DNA of 48,790 bases from Microvirga calopogonii. GTDB lineage: Bacteria > Pseudomonadota > Alphaproteobacteria > Rhizobiales > Beijerinckiaceae. Under the pieces are notes generated by a model, which ran no database searches, was not told the origin of the DNA, and was given only the letters and a program-made list of their open reading frames with translations. Positions within the stretch are counted from its first letter, which is position 1; each line of letters starts with the position of its first letter. Shown here piece after piece: positions 32,736 through 41,098 of this stretch. The position numbers and the translations under genes are program-made. Where the stretch lies: positions 1-48,790 of the forward strand of contig NZ_QDGA01000035.1 in NCBI RefSeq assembly GCF_003347665.1, read 5' to 3'.

Positions 32736-33596
32736 ATGCTGACACGTTACTGCTGGCACAACGACGCGATTGTGCGGAGCGAGAAGGTCTCACCGTCGGT
32801 CGCGAGCATTTCGTTTCATATGGGAACCGGGGTGTTCGACGGGCTCATGGCGTACTGGAACGGAGATCACCATTATCTCCACGAGCCCGCCGCGCATCTG
32901 GAACGGCTGGTGTCCGGCGCTCAGCAGATGGGCATGACTGTACCGTGGACGGCCGCCCACCTTGAGGACGGCATCCGGGCGTTGCTCGAGCGGGAGCCGA
33001 AGCAGACTTACTACATTCGCCCGATTGTCTATCGCGGCGGCCCCGAGCTCTGGCTCACTGGTGCCGAGGGCCGCAAGGTCGACGTCACAATCTTCGGTGT
33101 CCCCGTCCGGCGTGGACCGTCCGAGGCCGTTCCCTGCCAGCTGTCGACGTTCGAGCGCATCTCCAGCCGCGCGATGCCGGTGCGCTGGAAGGTCTGCGGT
33201 CTCTACGTCAACAGCTATCTCGCCCGCCGCGAGGCTGAGAGGGGCGGCGCCCGTGACGGGCTGATGCTCGACCGTGAAGGACGCATTGCCGAAGCGTCGG
33301 CCGCGAACGTGTTCTTTATTGGGCAGGACGGCGTCGTCACGCCCCCTCTCAACGAAGACGTCTTCCCGGGCGTAACACGGCGTGTGATCCTCGACCTCTG
33401 CGAGCGCCTCGGCATCCCGCACGAGGAGCGCGATGTCGTTCCCGACGATCTGGCCGGCTTTGAGGGCGCCTTTCTGTGCTCGACCCTCATGGAGATTAGA
33501 GCGGTTCCGAGCATCGCGTCCACGGGCTACCGCACCGAGGAAAATCGTGTCTTCAAGGATATCTCGCGGGAGTTCTTCGAATTCGTGAGACAATAG
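32736..33596 (+). CDS. Class IV aminotransferase (branched-chain aminotransferase-like)
   Basis: 286 residues of PLP fold type IV. YYIRPIVYRGGPEL and FGVPVRR are typical of IlvE relatives; the PLP Lys is in RWKVCGLYVNSYLA near residue 152; EASAANVFFIG and PGVTRRVILDL complete the cofactor site. Expected role: amination of 4-aminophenylpyruvate to 4-aminophenylalanine, or of a related alpha-keto acid. In known pap clusters this last step is often left to a general aromatic aminotransferase, so a dedicated class IV enzyme is unusual. An ADC lyase (PabC) belongs to the same fold and would give 4-aminobenzoate instead; the BCAT-like RPIVYRG region argues against it. It starts one base after the papC-like stop. 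Confidence 0.85.
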   Translation: MLTRYCWHNDAIVRSEKVSPSVASISFHMGTGVFDGLMAYWNGDHHYLHEPAAHLERLVSGAQQMGMTVPWTAAHLEDGIRALLEREPKQTYYIRPIVYRGGPELWLTGAEGRKVDVTIFGVPVRRGPSEAVPCQLSTFERISSRAMPVRWKVCGLYVNSYLARREAERGGARDGLMLDREGRIAEASAANVFFIGQDGVVTPPLNEDVFPGVTRRVILDLCERLGIPHEERDVVPDDLAGFEGAFLCSTLMEIRAVPSIASTGYRTEENRVFKDISREFFEFVRQ

Positions 33597-33759
33597 TTGC
33601 CTTACACGCATTGAGGCGCAGGACGCGCGGCCGATTTGGGGATCTGCGCAAGCAGCGCCGCAAGGATCAGCCTTTCTCGACAGGACAGCTGCGCCGTCGT
33701 AACCTTCCGCGCGCCATCGCAGCGCCACACGCCCGCAGGCCGGGTCGAGGGAGCAGCGC

Positions 33760-34539
33760 ATGAGGATCTCTATTTTCGCAGCTGATCCGTCGCTTGCGCC
33801 GGACACGCTTCCTCCGGACCTCTGGGAACTCCTCGACGCGGACGAACGCAACCGCGCAGAGCGCTTCATCCACGAACGCCATCGGCGCGAGCACGTCGTC
33901 GCACATGCGCTCAAGCGGGCGGTGATCTCTGGGGAGACGGGAGTTGCACCGCGCCTTTGTAGTTTTGCGTTGCTGGCGTACGGTAAGCCAATCCTTGTCC
34001 ACCCCAACGGCCTCCATTTCAGCCTGTCCCACACAGACGGGCTCGTCGCCGTGGCAACGAGCCCCGACGGGCCTGTCGGGATTGACGTTGAGCCGACAGA
34101 CCGCGAAGCCCCGCTCGGCGTCGCGGCGACGGTTTTCACCCGTGAGGAGTTGGACTGGCTGGCGGACTGCGGCTACAGCGAGCGCAACGATCGGTTCTTC
34201 CGCCTCTGGACGCTGAAGGAGGCCTACGTGAAGGCCACGGGACGGGGCCTGTCGGAGCCGTTCGACAGTTTTACAATCTCGTTCGAGCCGCCGAGCCTTT
34301 CCTGTGCCGACGCCGCAGCAGTCGGCGCGACCGCCTGGCGCTTCGCTGAGCGCCGGCTGGTGCGCCACCGCCTTGCCCTAGCCTGGCGCGGCCCGCCAGC
34401 TAGCCACCTGACTCTACGGCTCGTCGGCCTGAAGGATATCACGGCTCTTGCCCGGCGGCATGGCCGCACGACCACGGGAATTCATGCGGCCAGCAAACCG
34501 ACCGCCTCAGGATCGCAGACGCCGTTCGATGTAGACTGA
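33760..34539 (+). CDS. Sfp-type 4'-phosphopantetheinyl transferase
   Basis: 259 residues. Conserved blocks are GKPILVHPNGLHFSLSHTDG, VGIDVEPTDRE with the magnesium-binding Asp-x-Glu, and FRLWTLKEAYVKATGRGLS. It transfers the phosphopantetheine arm of CoA to the Ser of the four carrier domains in the cluster (the GGxS sites). A gap of about 160 bp separates it from the aminotransferase, but it has the same direction and no other promoter is evident. It is the last clear gene of the cluster; the C-terminal 40 residues after the core fold are poorly conserved and rich in Thr, Ala and Ser. Confidence 0.93.
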   Translation: MRISIFAADPSLAPDTLPPDLWELLDADERNRAERFIHERHRREHVVAHALKRAVISGETGVAPRLCSFALLAYGKPILVHPNGLHFSLSHTDGLVAVATSPDGPVGIDVEPTDREAPLGVAATVFTREELDWLADCGYSERNDRFFRLWTLKEAYVKATGRGLSEPFDSFTISFEPPSLSCADAAAVGATAWRFAERRLVRHRLALAWRGPPASHLTLRLVGLKDITALARRHGRTTTGIHAASKPTASGSQTPFDVD

Positions 34540-34559
34540 GCCGCACCGCCCCGGCGGCT
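34539..34559 (+). terminator. Possible hairpin after the PPTase gene
   Basis: AGCCGC (34539-34544) can pair with GCGGCT (34554-34559) around a 9-nt loop directly at the stop codon of the last operon gene. The stem is only six base pairs and no U-run follows, so a Rho-independent terminator is only weakly supported. Confidence 0.25.
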
Positions 34560-35056
34560 TATCACGCTTCCTCGTGTCGCGGACGAAGTCCGTGGCAGGG
34601 TAGAGAACGCGACGTCGACAGCGGCCTCCATGCAGTGGTCGCTTTTCCATTATGCCGGAGTGCGTGGCAGCTCTCTATGAGCACCGTCATATCTGGACGG
34701 TGCCTGCCGGCAAGGGTTTTGTTGAACGTGAGTGCAAGTGGTCGGGGGCAGTCATATCTACGGCCTGTGAGTGCGGCTGGCGCGCCGCTGGCCCTGATGA
34801 AGGTCCGCGGATCAGATTCCCAACAATTTAACGAGCTAGAAGCTCTGACGGTGCCTGCTGACGACTGTTTGTGGCGATGGTCTGGCGTAAGGCGGATTTG
34901 CCTCACCTTCGGCTATTGCCGCTCCATCGCACTGCCGGTGCTTCGCTTCAGGCGGTTGGGCACGAAATGCGTCAAACCAGATCCGAGAAACCGATCCGAT
35001 CTCCCGGATTGCTGTGTTTGGGAGCAGATCTTGCGCTTGCCCCAAAATGTAGCAAG
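34540..35056. other. Intergenic region between the cluster and the large unknown gene
   Basis: No convincing gene. A 144-codon ORF on the plus strand (34,635-35,069) and a 114-codon ORF opposite it have low-complexity, shadow-like composition and no ribosome site. The stretch separates two convergent transcription units and contains the hairpin listed at 34681. It is probably the right boundary of the biosynthetic cluster. Confidence 0.4.
34681..34703. repeat. Perfect inverted repeat, hairpin-forming
   Basis: GCACCGTC (34681-34688), a 7-base loop, then GACGGTGC (34696-34703): eight perfect base pairs between two converging genes. It may end transcription from one or both sides, though no T-run follows directly. 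Confidence 0.45.
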
Positions 35057-37930
35057 TCACAAGTTATAAGTCGGCATGTACTCACCGAATTGCAGCAAGT
35101 CAAATGCCTCTTCGCTTGTACCGTCACTATCCTGGACAATATAGTTGATCACTCTTCCCTTCATGCGATCTAATTCGATCGGAAATGTCTGCGTCACCGT
35201 TCCACTCACAATCTTTGGCGTTAATTTTATCGTTATAAGCAGCACAACCTTAGGGCGTAAGAAAAAGTTGCCGCCGATATCTTCCTGAGGGCGCCACTCT
35301 TGTACATTTTTATCTACTGCAAGGTCGAGACTCACCTCAACCATACTCAGTGCGCCCCCCACCCTTCCTAAGGGCAAAGCGTTGATGTCGGACTTGCACA
35401 TAATTTTCTGAAGCTGATCGACGCGCTTTTTATCTGTATCGCTCATTGCTGAATAGGTAAGATAGGAATCGTCAATCCAGCTCACATCTAAGCGACCGAT
35501 AAAACCGTCTAGAACTGCACCCCCTCGAAGGTTGTCGAACCGAATAATGCGCCGATTTATATTGAATGGTGCCGGCGCCTCAAGCGATGGTGGGCTTTTG
35601 GCATATTGTGTGGCATTCGGGTATCCGGCTAGGTGAGTATAGCCGCCCACAATTTTGTCCATGTTTAAATCTGGGGCTGCAATGAATTTCGCTGTGATAT
35701 TCTTAACGATTTCCACTGACATGTCGCCGACCGCCTTCACAAGAGCGGCTGCCGCCACAGGCGGCGCCGCTGACGGAAGGCCTGCCAGTGTGACATTGGG
35801 TTGAATTTTACCGCCAAGACTAGCCTTTGCTAAATCGCGCTGATCTGCCTCAGTGATTAGTCCCTTTTCGCGTGCATAGTCGATTGCGTCGAGCCGGTCG
35901 ACCTGTCTGGCAGCATCGGGCTCATAAGGGGCAGTTGTTGGAGAAGGCCCACGGCTCCCGTCTGTCGCCACCGAGAGTTTCTGCTGGACTTGGCTTGCGA
36001 GCACGCGAGCTTGTTCCAATCCAACGGCCCCGCTGACTAAGCCTGACAACAACTGCCGTACCTCTGTCAGACCTGACATGTCGCGGAAGATGTTCGGCTG
36101 ACTGAGAAGATTCATGGCTGCCGCCAATCCGACTGGGTCCGGTGCCGCCGGTGGCTGCATAATCTGAACGACAGGCGAAGGCAGGTTTGTAGGTTGGATA
36201 TCCGGAGTCTGTCCCTTTGGACCAGGCGTGATGCCTTGAATCGTGGGCGGACGCTCGCACGGCGACTCTTCCCAGTGCCAGAAGCGCGTCACGTCGCGCT
36301 TCTCGCATGCATTGCAATGTCCTAGCTGCGCCTCGCCGAACAGGCCCCGCACCGGTAGACTGACGATATCAATGCAAGGGGCCGGTCGCGAGATCTCTGC
36401 TGGGTTCTCAGAATTGTAAGCGAAAGCAACATAGTTTCCGTTGACCCCCAATGGCGTCTCGTCGATCGTGGCGAGGACGTTTGGATGGGCCTGCAGGATC
36501 TTCTCGAGGAGCCACCGTCGATCAACCGGATCCATGCTTAGCCAAATGGCGCGGCAGTAATAGCCGGGATTGTTTTTCAGATGAGTCAATAGAACCTGTT
36601 CGGCAACAGTGTCGCTCGCTTTGGTCGGCTGAGTGGGCTTACTCGCGTCATTGCCAGGCTCCGGCTCAGGCGCTTTGCTCGGCCTTGTGACCGTGACATC
36701 AACCTCAGCGCTGCCCGAGTTGTCCGTGAGAAAGAAATCGTTGAACTGAAACCTAAGCGTCCCATCCTCAGTTGCGGAGAATGTTGCGCCGGCGCCCACC
36801 TCATGAAACGTAGAACCAACTTGCGCCAGAAGCGCATATTCATGTAGATCCTTGCCGGGGAAACGCTGGTCCGCGGTCTTTACATCGCCCCCGGGCCCGT
36901 AGCCAACACCTGCGTCGATGCTGAATTTGATTCCCTCGCTGGTCGCGACCACTTGGACCGAGCTGTCCTTCTCGATCAGCTTACCTGTGTCCATGACGGC
37001 ATTGGCCTGCACAGTATCTTTGAAATTGCCGCTGAAATATGTCTCCCCCGCGCCAGTCTCTGGCTCAATAGTGGGCTTGTCTAATTTGAGCGGCGTCTCG
37101 TACGCTAAATCGCCAATCTGAAGGCGGACTAGTGCGTCGAAATGGGGCTTCAACGCCGGATCGAGCAGGGCAGCCTCGAGAGTCGTCCGAAATCGAAGCA
37201 CCTCCGCCCGCTCGACTTTGAGGAATGGGTGAGGAACGAGAACGGCCGCGCGGCGGCCGACATATTCTGTTGTGATCTTGAAATTGCGGAGGACCTGATA
37301 GTACTGAATGGTAAGCGAGTGGCAATGATTGTGGTTCGTCACGGTACGTGTCTGCACCACGTTACTTTCTATCTGGGTCGCTTGGACGATGACCGTGCTT
37401 TGTAAGTTGCGTACCACTGACGAGCTCTGGACGATCGTATCGTTAAGTTCTTGAAGGTCGCTGGCGTCGAGCTCGCGATTGCCCCACGAGTTCGTGAGAG
37501 CGCCGCCTACTGCTATAGCAACCGGCGTATCAGGGATCACAGCTCCGATCCCTCCTAACAGCGACCAGCCGCCTTGCGTCTCCCTGATGCTCGCATCAAT
37601 CGTTTCCTCGATGCTGCGATCGCGCCGCTGTCGATGAAGGAGCTGCTCTCTAGCGGATATGTTATCGGTGCGGACGGCAACGTCGGTCCGTGACCAATCG
37701 ATTACGGCCAGATTGACGGATTCGCACGGTGCTAGCGGCAGGCTGTAGACGATCTCGCCGAGCGAGTGGCTGAGCGGAAACCAGCGCTGACGCAGATCGA
37801 TGATCTCACCGAATTGGACCGGCCTTTCGAGGCCGTCCGCTGCTTGCCCGGCTTCGATGAAGTGCAAAGAGGCGTCGCCTCTCTCGCGCATTCCCTCGCT
37901 TTCTGCGGCCTTCGGGTCGCTCTTACGCAC
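35057..37930 (-). CDS. Large protein of unknown function, probably 3' part of a frameshifted gene
   Basis: 957 residues from the GTG at 37930; an ATG lies at 37891. I do not recognise the family. Features seen: near residues 170-235 a stretch rich in Gln, Ser, Val and Thr with TNHNHCHSLTIQYYQVLR; a beta-rich region around 290-410; a linker rich in Pro, Thr and Lys near 410-440; a Cys pair in CNACEKRD near 555; a Pro-rich stretch PPTIQGITPGPKGQTP near 575; and a C-terminal beta-rich domain. The same frame stays open for about 50 codons upstream of the GTG with coding-like composition (EREFRFYRIVRKSDP) but no ATG, GTG or TTG. This suggests that the real start is in the neighbouring ORF and that a frameshift divides them. 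No signal peptide. GC is lower than in the biosynthetic cluster. Confidence 0.7.
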   Translation of the reverse strand: MRKSDPKAAESEGMRERGDASLHFIEAGQAADGLERPVQFGEIIDLRQRWFPLSHSLGEIVYSLPLAPCESVNLAVIDWSRTDVAVRTDNISAREQLLHRQRRDRSIEETIDASIRETQGGWSLLGGIGAVIPDTPVAIAVGGALTNSWGNRELDASDLQELNDTIVQSSSVVRNLQSTVIVQATQIESNVVQTRTVTNHNHCHSLTIQYYQVLRNFKITTEYVGRRAAVLVPHPFLKVERAEVLRFRTTLEAALLDPALKPHFDALVRLQIGDLAYETPLKLDKPTIEPETGAGETYFSGNFKDTVQANAVMDTGKLIEKDSSVQVVATSEGIKFSIDAGVGYGPGGDVKTADQRFPGKDLHEYALLAQVGSTFHEVGAGATFSATEDGTLRFQFNDFFLTDNSGSAEVDVTVTRPSKAPEPEPGNDASKPTQPTKASDTVAEQVLLTHLKNNPGYYCRAIWLSMDPVDRRWLLEKILQAHPNVLATIDETPLGVNGNYVAFAYNSENPAEISRPAPCIDIVSLPVRGLFGEAQLGHCNACEKRDVTRFWHWEESPCERPPTIQGITPGPKGQTPDIQPTNLPSPVVQIMQPPAAPDPVGLAAAMNLLSQPNIFRDMSGLTEVRQLLSGLVSGAVGLEQARVLASQVQQKLSVATDGSRGPSPTTAPYEPDAARQVDRLDAIDYAREKGLITEADQRDLAKASLGGKIQPNVTLAGLPSAAPPVAAAALVKAVGDMSVEIVKNITAKFIAAPDLNMDKIVGGYTHLAGYPNATQYAKSPPSLEAPAPFNINRRIIRFDNLRGGAVLDGFIGRLDVSWIDDSYLTYSAMSDTDKKRVDQLQKIMCKSDINALPLGRVGGALSMVEVSLDLAVDKNVQEWRPQEDIGGNFFLRPKVVLLITIKLTPKIVSGTVTQTFPIELDRMKGRVINYIVQDSDGTSEEAFDLLQFGEYMPTYNL

Positions 37931-38018
37931 GATGCGGTAGAACCGGAACTCACGCTCGGCGATCGAAGACGGTTGCGGAGTCTGACAGCCACCTTCTCCG
38001 ATGATCGCCTCCGACTTG

Positions 38019-38426
38019 CTAGAAAACGAATAGGGGGAGAGCTCCCAATCGGTGAGATCCGGCCTCTGGCAAGATGGAAGTTACCCGATGGTCCGGAAGT
38101 GCGAGTTTCGTATCTACCTTTAGTATGAAGAAGTAGGGCGCTTGCGTGGCCGTAACTTCTGCGCGGTTATTACCGTCACCGCTCGCTTCGACCCATAAAC
38201 GTTTTAACCTAGTTGCAGCGACAGGACCTAGGTCGAACAATACGTAGCCGGCGCTGTCTGAGACCAACATTCCGAGCGGGAACTGTACATTCTCGTCTGG
38301 TTGTGCGACATCAAGAACGACGACGCCTTGCAACGGAGTGCCGGTGCTCTTGTCGACAACAAAGCCGCGGATCTTCGCGCGAGGGGTTGTGTTCACCAAG
38401 TTAGTAGCCATAGCACTTGATGACAT
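38019..38426 (-). CDS. Carboxypeptidase-regulatory-like (transthyretin-type) domain; likely N-terminal part of the downstream gene
   Basis: About 135 residues from the ATG at 38426 (MSSSAMATN); an ATG at 38411 is also possible. KIRGFVVDKSTGTPLQGVVVLDV followed by SDSAGYVLFDLG is the classic beginning of a CarboxypepD_reg-like beta-sandwich, common in surface or multi-domain proteins. The last 25 residues (after KVDTKLALPDH) are unlike the rest. Translating the frame of the 957-residue ORF upstream of its GTG gives coding-like sequence from about 38,080, exactly where this domain loses sense. A single-base frameshift near 38,050-38,085 would fuse the two into one protein of about 1,120 residues. 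It could be natural decay or a sequencing error. Confidence 0.6.
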   Translation of the reverse strand: MSSSAMATNLVNTTPRAKIRGFVVDKSTGTPLQGVVVLDVAQPDENVQFPLGMLVSDSAGYVLFDLGPVAATRLKRLWVEASGDGNNRAEVTATQAPYFFILKVDTKLALPDHRVTSILPEAGSHRLGALPLFVF

Positions 38427-38867
38427 GTCATTCCCCGCGCTTGTTGTTGCACCAGGAAATTTAGGATAACTCAGGAGAGGGCCAGAACACAACCGTAGAG
38501 CGCACAGATTGGTGTCGAGGCACCACGCGTTTGAGATCAGGCGACCATCTGCATCTGCGGGGTGAGTGGAATTTCATAAGGCTAAGCTTTGAGACGGCCT
38601 TTGACCTCAATGTATGGACCGGCCGTTCGTCCCAAGAGACTTTCGAGATGGCGATGTTGGCATTGTGCTAATGTATCCTTCCCTCGGGGCACAGCGCTCC
38701 TGGCTGTCATGGATATTCGTGCGCATCCGTTCTAATGAGCGGACCGGCCCTTCACGGCCAAGCGGGTCGCCAGAGCACCCATGCAACGGCGTAACCGTTC
38801 TCCATCTCGTCTTCCTCTCGCAGACCTCGGCGAGGTCCAAGCAGGTGATGGCGAGGCGATACCGCCC
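38427..38867. other. Non-coding stretch
   Basis: No supported gene. Short ORFs on both strands here overlap one another and show no family motif. The stretch lies between the start of the beta-sandwich ORF and the IS110 remnant, and probably holds the promoter of the large unknown gene, though no clear -35/-10 pair was found. Confidence 0.3.
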
Positions 38868-39147
38868 TTAACCCATTACAGCCGCGGTTCGTGGTTCATA
38901 GATCCGGTTCTGGCTCAGCACGCTTCAGGCAATCCGCGCCAGCTTATTGGCCAGAGCCGCTGCAAGCACGTTGTGGTGCAGGCGCGTTGAAAGTCCGTGA
39001 GTCATGTCCCAAAGCTGCTGCTCGGGCCATTTGGCTGGCCTGAGCAGCAGCGCGGGCGGCCTGAACCAGCAGGGAGCCGAGGTAGCGGTTGCCACGCTTT
39101 GACAGGCGGCCCAGCACGGTTCTGTTACCGGTGGAGTTGGACAGCAT
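38868..39147 (-). pseudogene. IS110-family transposase, C-terminal remnant
   Basis: The minus strand encodes TVLGRLSKRGNRYLGSLLVQ, the helix-hairpin-helix-like segment of the Transposase_20 domain of IS110 enzymes. After a frameshift it continues with WPEQQLWDM and ALANKLARIA, then a stop replacing the expected Trp, then SVLSQNRIYEPRTAAVMG and TAA at 38870-38868. A frameshift, an internal stop and absence of the N-terminal DEDD part show that it is dead. Confidence 0.75.
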
Positions 39148-39164
39148 GAGCTTTTGTGGGGCAG

Positions 39165-39446
39165 TTAAGCGACGGCCCGTCTGTGGCTCCTATTGTTGTC
39201 GTTCATCATGCCGGGATACCATTGTTCGATTGCGGCACGCAGCGAGCCGTCCAGGGCTCTGGTCCGCGTCTGCAGGAGCAGGTGCGCGCCGCGCCGGCTC
39301 CATTGCATCTGTTGCTTCTTGGCAAAGCGCTTGCTGACAATCGTATTCTCCGTCGCCTTTACAAAGGCCGAGGCTATCCGCATAGTCTCCAGCGGCGTCA
39401 GACTCACCACTCTGCGGACCTGATCGGAACGATATGGTGCGCTCAT
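39165..39446 (-). pseudogene. Transposase remnant (C-terminal fragment, family uncertain)
   Basis: The final 60 or so codons read KRFAKKQQMQWSRRGAHLLL, then TRALDGSLRAAIEQWYPGM and a short polar tail. This matches the C-terminus of transposases in which a KQQMRW segment is followed by an RTxVLxGxL helix (ISKra4-like, by memory). The sequence upstream of it loses similarity, so only a fragment remains. It abuts the IS110 remnant, showing repeated insertion at this site. Confidence 0.55.
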
Positions 39447-39653
39447 TGAAGATAGTGTAGCCTAGCGATCTTGACTGGTAGCGCCACCTTGGTGCCATTG
39501 TGATCAGGATTGAGGTCTCGCGTGTCACGCTGGCGGACAATCTATCGAAATTTGCGCGAAGTGGAGCTGCTTTGGCCAACATCGTACAACGGACCTGAGC
39601 GTCAGATCTTCCGTGCGGCAATCGTGACACGTTGGAAGTCGCTCAAGAGCATA

Positions 39654-40613
39654 ATGACTGATGCGGAACGTATCAACGTCAGTCCGCCCCACGGCTTTTG
39701 GGATGCTGTGAACGAGATACGATCTGAGCTTGAATCTGAGCTTGAGTTTGAGCAAATGGGGATCCATCCCCATGTTCCTTATGAGGACGTCTACCAAGCA
39801 GCCGTGGCATTGACGGTGGCCGCCCAGCAGTCACCGTACTGGCGCTCTGACCCAAATCTAACCCATATCTTCCGCGGTTCCAACAATCACGAGCACGCCC
39901 TCATCCCGTGGATTTTCCGCCTCAGTGATGAGGAGTCCAAGCAAGCCGAGAAGCGCTTAGGCGTTGTGGTCGCGGCGTTGCGGGCCACGCGGCCTGAACT
40001 CTCGGAGGAGCAGGCTGTCGCCTTGGTGCAGCACTATAAGGATGAGTTTGGCGTCGGCACTTGGCTGATTGACGTCACCTGGGACCTGCGGGTCGCTCTC
40101 TTCTTCGCCTCCTTCGGTGGGAGCGCTGGGAAGCTCGGCTCAGTGGTGTCACTCTCTTGCCGGGAATGGGAGCGCCTCAGCGCCAATGGTAGAAACCGAC
40201 TCGGGTCCGTGTGTTTGGTTGAGGCACCCGGCATTCAGCGAATTGCTGCGCAACGGGCACTCTTTCTCCATACATCGCATCCAGAACTGTTCGAGCAGTA
40301 CGTTGCCCACTCGCGATATTTCAAGCAGCATGACGGACTGATTTTTGAAGATCTTGTGGACCCGGAAGCACCTGTGTCTAGAGAGGCTCTTCTGCCGACC
40401 AAGGATGCAACGCTGGACCTGATCCTGTCGGTTCGTGAGAACCCGTTATCGCTTGGGGAGGCCGGTCCACTCGACACCGCACCAATTAAACGCGCAGATG
40501 ACGACATCGGAGCCGACGACTACATGGAGATTGTCTTGAGTTGGGCCGAAGCAAAAGAATGGCGCTTCGACCAAGCTACCAAAGATGTCCTCAGGGTGCT
40601 GCGCCTTTCATGA
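39654..40613 (+). CDS. FRG-domain protein
   Basis: About 319 residues from the ATG at 39654; a TTG at 39510 would add 48 residues of doubtful value. IFRGSNNHEHALIPWIFR (about residue 75) and QHYKDEFGVGTWLIDVTWDLRVALFFAS (in parts, about residues 130-155) are the two hallmark blocks of the FRG domain, named for Phe-Arg-Gly in the first. FRG proteins are of unknown biochemical activity and are frequent in variable, defence-rich islands. The upstream region has 60 residues of helical sequence. It lies alone among IS fragments, next to other genes with a defence flavour, with lower GC than the peptide cluster. Confidence 0.75.
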   Translation: MTDAERINVSPPHGFWDAVNEIRSELESELEFEQMGIHPHVPYEDVYQAAVALTVAAQQSPYWRSDPNLTHIFRGSNNHEHALIPWIFRLSDEESKQAEKRLGVVVAALRATRPELSEEQAVALVQHYKDEFGVGTWLIDVTWDLRVALFFASFGGSAGKLGSVVSLSCREWERLSANGRNRLGSVCLVEAPGIQRIAAQRALFLHTSHPELFEQYVAHSRYFKQHDGLIFEDLVDPEAPVSREALLPTKDATLDLILSVRENPLSLGEAGPLDTAPIKRADDDIGADDYMEIVLSWAEAKEWRFDQATKDVLRVLRLS

Positions 40614-40815
40614 CGCCCTCCAGCGGCGGCGCGCGGAGATCAGTATCGATTATAGGTCCCTTCATGCTTTGCGAAGGATCACCGAGGATCTAGCCTGCAA
40701 CCGCGTACCAGCCGGGTCGCAAGGCCTCATCGAATGGCTCATGCTCGATTACGGCGCGAGCAACTCGTCCATGAGTCCGATTTTTGAAGAGATTTTGAGC
40801 CAAGTCCTCCGCTGA
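40585..40815 (+). CDS. Small hypothetical protein downstream of the FRG gene
   Basis: An ORF of up to 76 codons that overlaps the 3' end of the FRG gene by 29 bp. From residue 14 on, the composition looks coding: RRAEISIDYRSLHALRRIT, LIEWLMLDYGASNSS and IFEEILSQVLR. No family is recognised and no clear ribosome site is seen, but overlap with the FRG gene could give translational coupling. It may be an FRG partner protein or a chance ORF. Confidence 0.35.
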   Translation: MSSGCCAFHDALQRRRAEISIDYRSLHALRRITEDLACNRVPAGSQGLIEWLMLDYGASNSSMSPIFEEILSQVLR

Positions 40816-40869
40816 CGGGGTCAGCGCTAGTGTGGACTTGCTTCGGTTTAGATACTGCTGGCGAATGCC

Positions 40870-41098
40870 TCATGCGGTGGGTGGAAGCGTCATGATCTTG
40901 GTGAATGCGGATTGACGGGTTTGCGCGAGCGGCGTGCCCGCGAACCAGGCACCAAGCCGAATGACGTTTATGGCGGCCGCCGTCAGCACATGCTGCAGAT
41001 GGGACTTGGCCAATCCGATATACCGGGAGCGCCGCAGGTGCAGGGTGCGGACACCCGCCGAGATCGTCCCCTCGATTCCAGCGCGCCCGCGCTATGAA
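40870..41098 (-). pseudogene. IS1182/IS5-superfamily transposase remnant (C-terminal)
   Basis: The minus strand reads RAGIEGTISAGVRTLHLRRS, then YIGLAKSHLQHVLTAAAINV, then IRLGAWFAGTPLAQ, ending at TGA 40872-40870. This is the typical end of IS1182-type DDE transposases, including the Glu of the DDE triad in IEGT. A stop codon lies three codons upstream of the recognised part, so the rest of the gene has been lost or frameshifted. Confidence 0.7.

Noticed and set aside
32736..33596. Annotation of the class IV PLP enzyme as ADC lyase (4-aminobenzoate synthesis)
   Set aside because: The RPIVYRG region and overall pattern are closer to branched-chain aminotransferases, and the presence of mutase and PapC-like genes points to the 4-aminophenylpyruvate route; kept only as an alternative.
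32790..34139. 449-codon minus-strand ORF across the aminotransferase and PPTase
   Set aside because: Crosses two well-supported plus-strand genes and the gap between them; no family features.
34635..35069. 144-codon plus-strand ORF after the PPTase
   Set aside because: Contains the perfect hairpin, has no ribosome site and no recognisable domain; probably chance.
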